The notes beneath the pieces are model-generated. The model ran no database searches and was not told the origin of the DNA. It saw only the letters and a list, made by a program, of their open reading frames with translations. A stretch of DNA of 64,000 nucleotides from Rhypophila decipiens (taxonomy: Eukaryota > Ascomycota > Sordariomycetes > Sordariales > Naviculisporaceae), in NCBI GenBank assembly GCA_033297075.1, contig MU858061.1, forward strand, positions 62,001 to 126,000. Direction: 5' to 3'. Numbering within the stretch: the first letter of the stretch is position 1; the number at the start of each line of letters is the position of its first letter. Shown in pieces: positions 34,001 to 47,341 of this stretch. A program made the translations under genes and the position numbers.

Positions 34001-36152
34001 GCATATGGATCCCGAGGCGTTCAAGTACGTCTTGCGGTATCTGTACGGCGATTATGGCGCGGAATTATTTGACCCCGCTGTGTGCGACTCGTTTGAGGGT
34101 TTTCTGGATTTGGTCATGGAAGTCATGTCGATTGCTAACTATCTCATGCTGGACCGATTGTCGCAGATCTGCCAGACAGTCATGGGACGGTTTGCGAATA
34201 TCCGGAACGTGGCACATTTGCTGAACGCTATCAGTCCGTGCTCGATCACCGAGTTCAAAGATGCGGGGCTGGAGTATGTCTGCTTGCAGCTGGAGGGTAT
34301 GCTGGAGAATCATTTGCTTGATGAGCTGGATGGTGAGCTGCTGCTGGAGTTGGATGAAGTGGTGCGGGACAATCAGGCTGCCAGATTTCCTTTTGCCAAG
34401 AGCGGCAGGGCGGAGCTACTTCTCCTTGAACAAAATCCCGAGCTTGCAGAAGATATTCACGAGGAGCGGATGATCAGGGTGAAGGAGATGGCGTACAAAG
34501 CGTTGAAGGAAGAGGAGAGGAAAGGATACGCATCCAATTCAGTCAAGGGGAAGGGCGTTGCTCCTGTCGATGATTTTGGCGTGGCTAGTTTCTCTAGACG
34601 AGTGTCTAGGGGTGGCGCCAACGAGCTGCTTAGTCCGGATCTAAAGAAGAAGGCTTCTCAGGGAGATCTGATGTTTGATATGGACGAGGACGGGGACGAG
34701 GATGCTTCTCCGATGAACAGTCCGTCACTGAGACCTAGGAAGTTGCCTGTGCCCCTCGCTCCTGAAGTGGATCAGATACCCGATTTGGGTAGTTCTTGGA
34801 AAAGGTCTGGGCCTAGAAGGAAAGTGTCCTTTGGTGGTGAGAGTTTGACACCTGTCAGTCCTGCGACAAGGTTGCCTATACATCCGGAAGGCAGCATTCC
34901 AAGCAAGATGTATGGCGGACTGGTCGGGTCTCCGGAGCCCAACAAAGACGGCAGTCCCTGGAGACATAGTGCACTGTCTGCACCCAAACTGGACCTCAAG
35001 GACATTATCCAGTCTGAAAGCTCCACAGGGCCGAGGTCGGCTTTGGCAGATGGCCTGGCCGCTCAAAAATCCAAGGATGGTGTTGTTCCTAGACTCGCTC
35101 AGCCCAAGATGTCACAAAAGGAGCGAAAGAAACATCAACAGCAACAACAAGAACTGGCTACCCAAGCGGCTTTGCTGGCAGCTGCACCCAAAACAGCGTG
35201 GGAGAAGTCATCTGGCGACAAGACGACTCCTGCGCCATGGAAGGTCGCTACCAGCGCCAAGCCCAAGACCAAGACGGCGTCGTCGTCCAAGATCACGCCA
35301 GCGGACACACCTCCTGCCGTTGCTGCCCCTGCACAGTCCAAGTCACACCTGTTACCCGGGGAAGCAGCCGCGAAGTCTATACCTATTCACAGACGGACAG
35401 CCTCGCCGGACACTAGGTTTTCGGGCCAGCAACGAACACCTGCCGCTGGCACTTCTACGAATGCCAAACCTTCGACATCAAAGCCCACAGGCCCTCCTCC
35501 TACTTCAGAGTCTCCGGCTAACAAGCCTTTAATACCGCATTCAAAGAACTATATCGCACCAGCAAAGAAAGAGGATCCTTTGGCCGGGTATTACGGTATG
35601 GCGGACATCATTGCCCAGGAACGCCGCGAGCAAGAGATGATCCGTGAAGCGGCCAGAGCGAAGAGGTCACTGCAAGAGATTCAAGAGGAGCAGGCGTTCC
35701 AGGAGTGGTGGGATGCCGAGAGTAAGAGGACACAGGCTGAGGAAGAAGAGAAGGAAAGGAGGAAGACTGCTCTGGGCACTGGTGGTGATCGGTCCGGGGG
35801 CGGTAGAGGCGGCAAGGGGCAAGGTAGCAGGAGGGGTGGCGCCAATAATAGGAATAAAGCTGACGCTCCTAAGGGAGAGGATGCCTCGAAGCCTAGAGGG
35901 AGGAGTGGCCATAAGGGGGGTGGCAACAAGGAAGGAGTCTCTCAGCCTGGGCCGTCAAACAAGCCCAAGGATGGTGGGAAAAGTACCCGACAGGGCGCTG
36001 GCGGGAGAGGCGGTGGTACCAATCGTGATAGAGGAGGTAATAAACGAGACGGGCAATACCACACTTCCGTTACCACGGCGGCGGGAGGATCTGCTGGCGG
36101 TGGCAGGAAAGTCGCCGTCAAGTCGGGTGCCGCCACGGAGACGGCATCTTGA
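31095..36152 (+). CDS. ankyrin-RCC1-BTB protein, IBTK/Btb1-like
   Basis: Two exons, 31095-31741 and 31799-36152, joined inside an Ala codon; 1,666 residues. In order: ankyrin repeats (about 80-190, with DQAGLTLLLRAASS and GWNALHRALYAGNISIARLLL); RCC1 repeats (from LFAFGSNRNLSLGFGDEDD at about 229, including VCGIGRGGRLGLGDENT and LWTWGNNAHCQLGY); two BTB/POZ domains (near 750, IPVHGWLLSARSPVL, and near 890, TPVHSSFVCQRCPWF); then a long disordered Ser/Pro/Lys tail with a conserved helical stretch (YYGMADIIAQERREQEM, about 1480) and a Gly/Arg-rich end. The order matches human IBTK and fission-yeast Btb1, adaptors that bring substrates to Cullin-3 ubiquitin ligase. That role is inferred from architecture. 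Confidence 0.85.
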
Positions 36153-38610
36153 GACGAGACGAGACAAGGCGACAACACGTACATAGCAGACAGAGGGCTG
36201 TATTATTAGCGTTGATTCAGGCTTTATCCGGATGGTGTTGTATATATCATATGTATGGAGAGCCTTCGTTATCTTTTATTTTGGATTGGCCTGGTGCCTG
36301 AGAAACGGACTGAGCACGGGTCTTGGGGTTCTTTCAGATGTACATATATTTTTGGGGCTTTGATCTTATTCTTTTTTAATAACAGCTGCGGTTTCAAGCT
36401 TTTTGTATGCTGTCCATGATTCTCGTGCATGGAGGATGTGTTGTTCGATTACGAGACGGCCACATGTTGTTGTCCTGTATTAACAAGACGAGTGAGGCGA
36501 GTTGTTCGGGTGCGTTATCCATCCAGTTTATCATCTTGCCGACTTGCAATTGGAAGATGGCAACGGATGGCTTTCGTTTCGTTTCGTGCTCTCCCACGTG
36601 TTTTATGCGATATGTGATGCATTTCTGACTTTGCCAGGTAGTACCTATGAACTACGAGGATCATCCATTGGGCTCTCGGATCACCACTGCTTCTTCGACA
36701 TTGCCCCCGTTGTCGAGTATGGACTTTCCTTATCTTCTTATCTCTCGTCTGACTCTGACTCTGATTTCTGTACCATGGAAGGTTGTCAGATTGTGTACCG
36801 TACCATCGCTCAAGTCGAGTGACAGCCACGGATTACACGGCTTTCCATTTGCAGCAATCCAGCTGCTATCGGACCAATTATAAATCACGGATTAACATCC
36901 CAGATCTCCACCTTTACACAACCCAAACCTTCCGATACCGAAGCTGTGATGAATGCTAGTCTTGACTCTTAGCTTGACGGGTAATAAGAGAAGTTGATCT
37001 GTTAAAGAGATGTAATAATAACTACCTATGTTGGGGACGTTTATTCAGGAATGGCAAGTATGACAATCCAAACTGCCTTTGACCGTTGTTGACCGTTTCT
37101 TCATCGATTGACGAAGCTGAAACCGACCAGGGTCATCACGATCTGTGAAGATCCAGCTCTCATGCAGCAGCCGACCCGCTTATGGCAAGCTTTGTATGAA
37201 TTGAATCCGTACCTTGGGTCCTTTCACCCTCCATTTCTTTCAGCAAGAACAATACAATCATTCCTCGGAAATCCTCTTCTTCGGCTTTGTTTTCTTCAAG
37301 GTGACAATCATCTGCCTTAGTTGCAAGAGAACGGATAGAGTGGGAGTTGAGGTCATGCTCGTTGCATCATCACTGAACACACCACCCCCTGGTCACGCTA
37401 ACACCCCAAGCCTGTCCCCTGCCCAGCGCAGTGACTGTTCATGACTTGATGACGAAAGATACTTTGCTGATCACGAGGGACGTTATCCGGCCTTTGAAAG
37501 TCGCTTTGCATCATGTCCCAAAACTCACAGTTTTCTGGATTGAGTTCCGGGTGCAACAAAGTTAATCATACTTGTGGCAAGCTGTACTTGCCCTATAATA
37601 TTGTAGCTTACAAGGGCACATAGTGACTTTCGTCCGACATCGCTGATGCTGCTGATCCCGACTGGATCTTGTGTCATTCGTCCGGACTCATTTTCGTCAC
37701 AAAACGCGAGCACTCTCCTTTATCTGACAGTGCCGCCCGCCATTGCACATTCGCCAGGCACAACTCGTACAACAGGTAGCTCTTTGAGCAGAGAGCTGTT
37801 GCATCCGCCATCTTTCGTCGCATTCACGGCAGGCCACCTGCTTGCTCTTTATTGGCGCCTCTGCGACCCTGGCCACTGAGCCTGCATGGTGGGAACCTAC
37901 ACTAGAAGCCGCTGCAACATCCACAATACAGCGGTAACCAGTCAGGGAGCCCGCGGTACGGATAGCCCTGCTGGTGGTCCCCTGCAACCCCCTGGTCGAG
38001 CTAGAGCCTCCCCCGTCGTCGTAGCGTTGCTGTCGTCTCCTCGCTCGCCCGGTCGTCTGCCTTGTTGTTGCAGTCACCGCCAACCGGATAACAGAAGCTC
38101 CTATCAACCTCGCTCTCCCCTATCGCACCTTTTCAATCTCATCTGTTTCTAGCTTTCTGCCTTGCATTCACCCCCTCTCCTCATCGCAAAGCCCTTTTTT
38201 GCCTCTGCGTCTGGACGTAGGCTTCAGGACAATTGCCGCCACAGCTCCACACACAAAGATCGAAGCTGTAACAGAGAATGGATTCCAAGGTCCGCTAATC
38301 AGAGTTCCTGATACGCCCGACATCGACGACCGCACCACCACACCCCATCAACGCACCCTCAGGCACCTTGCCTGCCTGCACCTGAGCAAGGAACCGACCT
38401 CCAAGCTGCCGCACCCATCCGGTCCTGCCATTGCCATTTACAAACTCGCACAATCGCCTCCTTTTCAGTGCTTTCGAGCTTCAGAGCCATCCATAAACTG
38501 CTCTTCATTGACATCGTCCATCAGCGACATCGCAACCCAAACGAAGGACTATATACAGGCTTGGCACCCATGTGAGAGACAAGCGGTCACTTGTCAGCTC
38601 AAGAGTAGAA
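36153..38610. other. intergenic / long leader region upstream of atg13
   Basis: This 2.46-kb stretch lies between two plus-strand genes. From about 37890 it becomes C/T-rich with stop-limited open frames (38199-38696 the longest), consistent with a long 5' leader of atg13 carrying upstream ATGs. No separate protein gene is supported. Confidence 0.5.
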
Positions 38611-41600
38611 ATGCATCAGCAATCTCGTCACCCCCCGAGGGTCTCCTCCCCCGCATCCTCCCCTCAGACGAACCCCACACGAACGAACAACCCTAGGGAA
38701 GCATTCAGCTCCTCGGCGGCAGCGACCCGGGTTCGCGCCGGATCAGATAGCGGAGGCGGAGGAAGCTCAGCATACGATGGATCCAGTACATCAGAGGGGA
38801 CGGAATGGCTGGGGACAGGACCTAGCAAGGACTCCATCAAGAAGCTAGACCAGGTCGTCCAGGTGCGCGACTATCCTGTCCTGTGCTACTGCTCGTTTGC
38901 GGCCCGCGGATAGGATTTATGGCTTGCTGACATTGATGATCTCTACAGAACTTATTCTACAAGACGGCGATACTCGTTGTCCAGTCTCGTCTACACCTTC
39001 CGCCTTCAAATCGGAAACCAAACAAATGGGTACGTTGAGCAGATCAGGAGCATTTCCAGAAGGTCAAATGGTAGAGCTAACCCGAGGACGTGGTACAGTT
39101 CCAATTAGAGACCGACGAGCTCGATGTTTTCCGGGACGAACTGCGAGTCTTCAGGAGGTCGGGAACCTTCGACAACCGGCCCCCACCCATGATCATCGAG
39201 ACCTACATGGACGCCTCACGGCTCTCGGCCAGTCAGAGCTTGGTGGTCATGGACGAGTACGGCAAGAGGTGGGATGTCTTGGAGGCGCTCAACTCGTCTG
39301 GCAGCTCATCGCCGGGCGACAACGACCGACGAAACACGGAAATAATCCTCGAGCGATGGCGAATCGAGCTCAAATTCATCGATAATGTAGATGACCTGGT
39401 CGAATTCCAAGCGACGTTGCCCACCATCTACAAGAGAGCCGTTGTGTTTTTCCGATCCCTGCTGGTGGCAACCCGGATCATGCCGTGCTACAAGTACGCG
39501 CAACAGCCGTTTTCCAAGGGAAAGCATGCGGCGCTGGAGCTCAAGTGCCGCATTCTCCCCGCCGAGCCGGAAAACCCACCGTCAGGGTTCGATCCTCTCC
39601 GCCAGCCTTTGATCGACGGACACTCGAGAGACGCAGTGACGGACTACATGTTTGGGGATCTCGAGGTGCCGGTGGGACGGTTCTACGCTTCGGTTACCTA
39701 CCGCAACGATTGCAACTTCCGAGTCGACGACGCCGAGTCGTTATTAAGCTCCCGGTTCATGGGAGTCGACGAGAACTTTTTCAAGCCTTCGATTGGCACG
39801 CAACACCGGAAATACGATTATGGCGAGGTTGGCTCGTTGCCGTCTCAGCGCCAGAGCGGCTACGGACAATCCCAGCGAGCCCAAGAGCCATTGCAGACCT
39901 ACGGCAGTTTGTCTACATTTCACGGTGAAGGCGCTTTGGGGACCAGCCCCATGACAGCCCTCAAGTCAGTAAAAGCAATAGGATCAGACACGAGCTCGCC
40001 CCCGTCGGCGGCAGCTAGCATCGAGGTCGATCCGCCACATTCTTTGCCCATCCGGCCATCCACCACCCGGCCTTCGCTCCGCGGCGTAGACGGCGCGCAT
40101 AACAGACGGCCTTCTGTTTCGTTCCAGCCATTCAAAGCCGGTTCGCTATCAGGATCTCCAAGACTGCCAGAGTCCGATGCAGCCGGTGCCTCTGGTTCAC
40201 CGAGCTCCCTCACCCGACCCTCGGGAATCGCAAACCAAGCAAGGAACAGATCATCCCTGACAGCCGGGATGGCTGCGTCATTACGGACCCCTGGCGGTGT
40301 GCCAACAAGCACACCAGCAGAAGGAACCAGCGCCGGGAGCGGCGGCACACCCATCCCCGTGTCCGCCTCGCCACGACCCGTCACATCCCGCTACAGCAGC
40401 AGCTTCACCCACCGCCGGGCACGCCCATCATTTGGCACCTCGGTCGGCCAGACCAAGATCACTCCTGGCATAACAGACGACGACCAAATCTCGTCGGGCA
40501 AACAATCCCTCTCTTCGTCCGCCGCGCAGCCTGGATCCGGTTTGCTCACTGAGCTCGGCGGGAACGCTAGCTCAGGAGGATCTTTTGGGCCGAGCATCGA
40601 CGACGACAACATCTCGGAGTTTTTGAAGGCGCTGGATAGTCGCAAGACTTTGGCCAGTTTTGAAACTTCTGCTTCTGGTTCGACAAGTGGAAGTAAGCTT
40701 GATGGATCAACGGCGGCAAAGAGGACAGCCACGCAACTGTATAAATTCCACTTGATGCGGGAGTCGAATAACGCGCTCACGGAGAGTATACAGAGTATGA
40801 GCTCTAGTTTGCAGCTGAATCGGTCTGCTGGTGGGAGTGCGGGGAGTAGCAAACTGGGGACTGCTGCAGGGATAACGGCGACGACTGGAACGGGAGGCGT
40901 GTCATTGTCGAGTTCAAGTGGCAGTGGTAATCTTGCTGGTGCTGCTAGTGTTACTGGCACTGGCAAGCCGTTAAGTCCCCATACACCCCATACACCTGCC
41001 ATCCCGAGCCGGTTGAGCGAAAACAGTATCATTGATTACCAGGGAGATGAACAAGGGAGAAGGGGTGCTAGGAGGATGAGCAGATTGGGCAAGAGCACTG
41101 GGACCGAGGAGGAAGTTGCCGAGGAAGAAGATGAAGTTGAGGACGAGGAAGACGAGGATGAGACGCCCGGTCCTAGCCAAGGAGACAAGGAGCGGGGCGC
41201 AAGGGCAATCGACATTCCGCTTTCGCCGTCTGGGAGGATCGTGCATCATGGTCTTGTTGGAGTGGGAGGGAGCACGAGAAGGGCGAGTTCGGTGGCTCAG
41301 AAGAGAAACCTGGCGGTTAAAGGTGTTACAAGGAGTAATAGCTCGCGAGGAGAGGAACTGATTACGAATGCGAATGCGGATGAAAGTGACATCTTGCTGT
41401 CGGAGGAGATGCTTGCGGGCGGGAAGAGAAGTATCAGTCTTGGAGCGGATGATCGCGAGGCGCCGAGTTTGAGTACACTGCTTGCATTTCAGCGGCAGGG
41501 GACTACTGACACGGTTATTCCTGTCGCACGGGAGGAAGGGCAGGACAACGAGGACAAGGATGAGGAGAAAGACGAAGCAGCGGGTAGTGCTCCGAGAGTG

Positions 41601-42089
41601 TTTAAGACTAGGAGGTTTACTCCTTTGAAGCGCCCCTCGCAGTCTGGGAATGATGAGCCATCGTCGGGGTCTGCTTCGGCTTCGGCTTCTGCTTCAGGCG
41701 CTGGTGGGAACACTGGCGGTGCTGGCAGTGGAGAGAAGCAGCAGCGATATGGCGGGAACCTGCTTCTCGGGCGAGCACTGGGGGCTGCTACGGCTGCTGC
41801 TGCCGCTGCGTCGGGCAGTGGTGGGTCGTCCTCGATTCAGGGGCCTGATGATGGCGGTGATGATGAGCCGCTTTTGTTTGCTATGAGCGAGCTGGAACGC
41901 GGTCCTTCGAGACGAAGTCTTGAGGCTGCGAGGGGCGGGCATGGAAGCGGAGGTGCCACGCCCGGCAGTGGGAGTAGGGAGGAAACTTCTAGGCGAGGAA
42001 GCGGTGATGCTGAGAGTCAGCCTGAGAGAGAAGGCTCTGGATCTGGCAGGTTCGAGCCTAAGGGCCTGAGCAAACGCGGTTGGCCTTGA
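38611..42089 (+). CDS. atg13: autophagy protein 13 (Atg1-complex scaffold)
   Basis: Three exons: 38611-38862, 38949-39029 and 39099-42089, phase 0 at both joins; 1,107 residues. The start MHQQSRHPPRVSSP is like other filamentous-fungal ATG13 proteins. The HORMA domain spans about residues 78-340: KLDQVVQNLFYKTAILVVQSR, NKWFQLETDELDVFRDEL, and the late strand YASVTYRNDCNFRV. The rest is a long Ser/Gly-rich disordered region holding the Atg1-binding motif NISEFLKALDSRKTLASF near residue 615. ATG13 recruits and activates the Atg1 kinase with Atg17 at the pre-autophagosomal structure and is inhibited by TORC1 phosphorylation; the many Ser residues fit that. The tail is longer than usual, with acidic (EEVAEEEDEVEDEED) and poly-Ala stretches. 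The long leader may add translational control. Confidence 0.94.
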
Positions 42090-43583
42090 TCAACCCATTC
42101 CTGTATTCATCCCGTTTAATCTCAGCCGTCTCCAGGATCTTGTCCGGACATCAGCATCTGTCGACAACCTGAGAGGATGGGCGACCCAAATCCTTGCGCA
42201 AACAAAGTGCAATAAGACAAACAACGTTATGTAGGTAGGGTCTTATCGTGGAATGAAATTCAATGCATGATATTTTCCTTTCTCGGAACTACCTACGGGC
42301 AGCTTTTACATATACATACCATGTGTCTCATACATACAGAATGAAGATTGGCATAATGAGACGGGATTATTTTTAACACTTAGACGGCGGAATACCCACT
42401 GCTTATACGTTCTGGGGCTCGGATTACTTGTTTATCTCTTGATCTTGGGCAGTGTCTTGGTATATCATTTCATTTAGTCCTCTGCATGGCATAGATGGTC
42501 CAGTGTTATGACAATCACCATCATGTCATCGATGGTTCAGGATTTGGTCTGGTTTGGTCAGGCGTGGTGGTCAAATATCTACTGTACTTGTTTAGGTATT
42601 CTTATCCGTATATAAATGCAGAACAATAGAAGGATGAAATTAAGATGAAGACGAAAGTCTCATTTCAAATTATAACCCTACCCTAACCCTAACCCTGGAG
42701 GCATATAATGAGCGACGCTTGACAATGTATCTCTGATAATCCATGGTTGTAAGCTTCAGACCTCGTCGGAACAACATCTGAAAACTAGGTTTGATGTCTG
42801 GAAGTATAAACTTGGGCATGTCCGTCTTGCAGCCCTATGCTTGTTTGACGGGAACTCACGGGAGAATTTGCACAAACTTGACAATGGAAATAGCTGTAGG
42901 ATATTAACCGGCGCCGAATCAGTACCCAGCTGAGAATGTGGCTGAGCAAGCTCATACGCAATACACAAGACCAAGATGGAGGCGTAGACCTTGAAGATTG
43001 TCACCGAGACCCGAGGCCGGTTTGGAGATCCTTAAATGTGGGGCATCACCGATGCTTATAAGAGGAAAAGGCGCCAAGCTCCCATTTGACAGGGAGGGGA
43101 GCTCTCCAAGCCTCACCAAACAGGCGTCCACTGTCCCCGCCGCTTCGTCACAGGGCCTCCAGCTTGCTTCATCAGCCATTCCTAGCTTTCCATCTCACCT
43201 TCCCACTGCCTCTTTTCAACAAACCAGTTGCGCCTGCTCTTTCGACAACAAAACACCCAAGACCTACGAGCAAGGCTGTCATTCGCAAACTTGGGATCGC
43301 TTTGGGATCCTGGACCACAATATTCGACCATCGCTCGACTTTCAAAAGGCAGCCCGCCACAGCGAAAGCCGAGAGGTCATCCACCCACAGAGTCGACTTG
43401 CGTCATCCTGGTCGTCTCCTTCACCCACTGCCGCGCACAACCATACCCACACGACACGAGGCCAGCAAAACTCGACTTTTTTGATCATTACCGATTGATC
43501 GCTACATCGTGACAACCTTTTGGAAGGATAGGAAGATATTCATTCATAGGCGAGAATAAGCTGCGCGCCCATCCGCTCTCGCC
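42090..43583. other. intergenic region
   Basis: This 1.5-kb stretch lies between atg13 and hse1. It contains a short telomere-type repeat (42674-42696). From about 43080 it reads as a C/A-rich leader with open frames in all plus frames. No separate gene is supported. Confidence 0.5.
42674..42696. repeat. interstitial telomere-type repeat (AACCCT)n
   Basis: AACCCT-ACCCT-AACCCT-AACCCT is nearly four units of the TTAGGG telomere repeat in the C-rich orientation. It is far from any visible chromosome end and flanked by ordinary single-copy genes. Confidence 0.8.
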
Positions 43584-46322
43584 ATGTTCCGAGCGGCGGC
43601 CGTGGGGCCTTACGATGAGGCCATTAGTACGTTCAGACTCGGTACACGCAACGTATAGGCGGATGCTGACAGAATGAAACAGACAAGGCTACCGATGAAA
43701 ACCTCACGTCCGAGGACTGGGGCGCCATCATGGAGGTGGTCGACCGGGTCGAGCGAGATGCCAACGGATCCAAAGAGGCCGTCCAGAGCATGATCAAGCG
43801 ACTCGCACATCGCAACGCCAATGTGCAGCTCTACACACTCGAGGTAGGCAGCCTTTTCCCTCGGTAAAATCAGAGAGACTGACATCAAACAGGTGGCCAA
43901 CGCCCTCTCCCAAAACTGCGGCAAGCCCATGCACCGCGAGCTCTCGAGCCGAGCCTTCACCGAGGCCCTCCTCAAGCTAGCCAACGACCGCAACACGCAC
44001 AACCAAGTCAAGGCCAAGATCCTCGAGCGCATGAAGGAATGGACCGACATGTTCAAGTCGGACCCAGACCTGGGCATCATGTACGACGCCTACTTCCGCC
44101 TCAAGCAGACCAATCCCACTCTGCACCCTCCCAGCGCCCCACAAAAGGCCAGCCTGACCCAGATGGACCGTCAAAAGGAAGAGGAGGAGCTGCAGATGGC
44201 CCTCAAGCTTAGTCTTCAGGAGGAGGAGCGCAAGAAGCATACACCCGCTGCGGCTGCTAGTTCGTCTGCGGCTGGTGGTTCGTCGGGTGGTGGTGCTGCC
44301 CAGGCTGCGGCACCCCAGCAGCAACCCATGCCTTCGGGCACGACGGCCGCGACGGTCTCGAGGGTTAGAGCTCTGTTCGACTTTCTGCCCTCGGAGCCGG
44401 GTGAGCTGGAGTTCAAGAAGGGCGATGTGATTGCTGTGCTGGAGAGCGTCTACAAGGATTGGTGGAGGGGGTCGTTGAAGGGGAAGACGGGCATTTTCCC
44501 GCTCAACTATGTGGAGAAGCTTACCGATCCTACGCCTGATGAGCTCCAGCGCGAGGCTCAGATGGAGGCGGAGGTGTTTGCTGAGATCAAGAATGTGGAG
44601 AAGTTGTTGACTCTTTTGAGTGCTAGCAATACCGGCCCACGCGAGGAGGATAACGAGGAGATCTCGGTAAGGATTTTTGTTTGGGATGAGATGGAAAGGG
44701 TGCGAAGCTAACTTGATGGTTAGAAACTCTACCACCAGACCTTGGCCATCCGGCCGAAGCTGATCAAGCTGATTGAGAAATACTCGCAAAAGAAAGGTAT
44801 GGCGGATATCATGAGACAGGGACGAGAGAGATGATCGCATGCTGACACGACTGCAGACGATTTCACACAACTCAACGAAAAGTTCATCAAGGCCAGGCGA
44901 GACTACGAAGCGCTCCTGGAGTCGTCCATGTCACACCCTCCTGGTCCGTCATATCACCAATATGCCATGAGACCTCAGATCCCCCAGACCTACGCGCCCC
45001 CAGGACCCGGCTATGGGGCGCCGCCTCCTCAACAGCAGGACCCGCAACGGTTCTACACACCCGCACCCGGGCAAGGTACGCAGCCACCGCAGCTGGCCGA
45101 GTTTGGGGCCTGAGGAGGATTTGTTCTGTGAAGAATAGCTGATGCAGTCTTTGTCTTGTATATAGAGCCCTCACAATATCCAACATCGTCTCCATCACCC
45201 AACTACCAACGTCCGACCGGCGGCCCCGGCGCTATGGCCTCTCCTGCGCCCGCTGCTCCTTTCTTTCTCGCCGGCGCTGAGGTCCCAGCCCAGCCTCCCA
45301 ACCAAGCTCCCGTAGCACCACAGCAGCAACAACCACCACCCCAACCACAAAGCCAGCAGCAGCAGCAAGCGCCGCAACAGAACCAGTATCCCCCACAGCG
45401 GCCTCAAGAGCAGCGTATCCCGTCAGGAGGACCCAAGCCAGCTCCTATCCAGACCTCCTCACCACCTCCCGGAGCAGGTCAATACGCACCTTACCAGCCG
45501 TCTGCTCCTCAAGGAGGTGTCCGTCCTCAGAGCACATATGGAGCTCCCCAGGAGCTCTCCACCTCGGTGTATGATTCACCCATCGCCCCGCACAACGCTG
45601 CCATGAACTCGGCCGCGACATATTCCTCGTCGCACTACTCGACCGATGACCCCTACGCGGCGGCAGCGCAGAGTCCAGTTGGTCTAGGCGGCCGTACCCC
45701 GAGCTTCCCCTCCGCTCCGACGCCCGAGAATCACAACCAAACCAATAACCAGAGACAATCTTCATACGGACAGTATAGCGTCTACCAGACCCAGCCCCAG
45801 CCGCCAGGAGCGTATCCTGGGACAGGGTATGACAATGGACCAGCGGATAGTTCCACCAGTCTGGGTGCGATCCCCCCGGCACCGTCAGGCCAGGCACCAC
45901 CCCCGCCTACGGGCGCGAATCATCAACGACCTACCCAGCCTTTATCTCCGCCTCCATTGCAGCCGAGCGGTTCGGCGTATGATGCCCGCCAGACGCTGCC
46001 TAGTCGGGTCGGTGGGGCGAGTAGTCCTGGCGCCGCACCTTCTGCGCCGCCGGGAGGGGGGGGACCAAGTCAGCCGCAGTATAAAGCGTATGTTCCGCCT
46101 GGAGGTAGCCCGGGGAATGCTCCTGGTGGTGGTAATTCGGGAGGTGGTGCCTATCCTGGTTTGAACCAGTACGGCGGAGGGAGGTATCAGCCACCACAGG
46201 GTCAGCAGCAGCAGCAGCAGCAGCAGGGTCAACAGTATCCGGGTGGGCCAACGGGAGGTCCTGGGGGAGAGGATAATGGGCCTAGCGCGCCTAGTGATTA
46301 TTATCGGACTGCTGCTTATTAA
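43584..46322 (+). CDS. hse1: ESCRT-0 subunit Hse1 (STAM homologue)
   Basis: Six exons: 43584-43626, 43683-43843, 43893-44666, 44724-44796, 44857-45075 and 45166-46322, all phases fitting; 808 residues. Domains in order: VHS (about 10-145, KATDENLTSEDWGAIMEVVD), ubiquitin-interacting motif (EEEELQMALKLSLQEEER, about 165), SH3 (VRALFDFLPSEPGELEFKKGD to GIFPLNYVEKL, about 222-277), a GAT-like coiled part (IKNVEKLLTLLSA to LNEKFIKARRDYEALLE), then a Pro/Gln/Gly-rich tail from about residue 375. With Vps27 it sorts ubiquitinated membrane proteins at endosomes toward the vacuole. If the last intron (45076-45165) is retained, the frame stops at 45113 (GTQPPQLAEFGA), giving a form without most of the tail. 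Confidence 0.93.
46205..46226. repeat. hse1: CAG repeat inside hse1
   Basis: A run of seven CAG codons in the hse1 tail encodes poly-Gln. Such runs vary in length between strains. Confidence 0.7.
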
Positions 46323-47341
46323 TCACATCACCTTGAGCTGGTACATGAGGGGAACGGGGGTTGGAATCCTGGGCTTGGTGTATCGTCGAGTTGCAAGGTC
46401 ATAAAGAGATGAGGGAACCTGGAAGGTGGGCGGGGGACTGAGTTGTTGGTCAGTGACTTGACTGTATTTTTGGCGGTGTCATATCTCCTTCTCATGTCGT
46501 CCTTTTCATGACTTTATATGTACGTATGGTAGGTATGCATATCAAGTTTCCCAGGTACTTCACTTGTTGGCCCTTTTTTTTTTGTCTTGGTTTTCTTTTG
46601 ATGTTATCTGGCGGATGGTTTGCCTTGCCTATTTGTCAGTCTAGTATCTTTTTGGGCAGTTATATATGGTAGGTATGTATGTAAGTCCTACCTTATGTTG
46701 TTGATTCCTGCTTGTGGGTTTTCATGTAATCATTTAAAAATCCTCTTGATGTATGCTGCTAGCTGGGTCATTTGTCTACCTAGTTAGTCCACGAAGCCGT
46801 GGCGGTGTTCTTGTAACTATTACTATGTACATACAGAACTAAGTACAACGGAGCATTGTTCACACGTTCCCTAACATCCAGCCAGCGCTTTACAGATTGG
46901 TCCATTCACTGTCAAGATCACAAAACAAGGCGCCTCGCCTCGCGGTGCGAAGGCATCTCGACGATTTCTAGGCCCTGCTTTGGCATGCTGTGCACTGCTT
47001 GGGGTTTTCCATCGAACCTTGACTTGCCGCCATCCTTCCATCTGATATGGAAGGGGAAATCGTTGGATTCGTCTCTATGTGGAGCTAAGCAAGATGTAGG
47101 GAGCAAGGGAAAGCGCAGGCCATTTATATGGCCCAGCGGCAGTGCTGCACCTACCGCTGCCTTTGTGGCCCAGGCAACATCTAACAGTGGGTCTCTGTTG
47201 ACTTCCCCTGAGCCCCCCCCCCCTTTAAAGTACGGGATTGTTGACTTGGATTATCACACAACAACACTCGTGTCACGATGTGTATATAACCCTTGATTTC
47301 AAGTCGGCGTTCGACTTGAAATTCGACATCCTTTTGCGGAG

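Noticed and set aside
38199..38696. 165-codon open frame before atg13
   Set aside because: It overlaps the atg13 start in another frame, lies in a C/T-rich leader and has no domain; it may at most be an upstream open frame.
43977..44870. 297-codon minus-strand open frame
   Set aside because: It is antisense to hse1 exons encoding VHS and SH3 domains and runs across intron borders.
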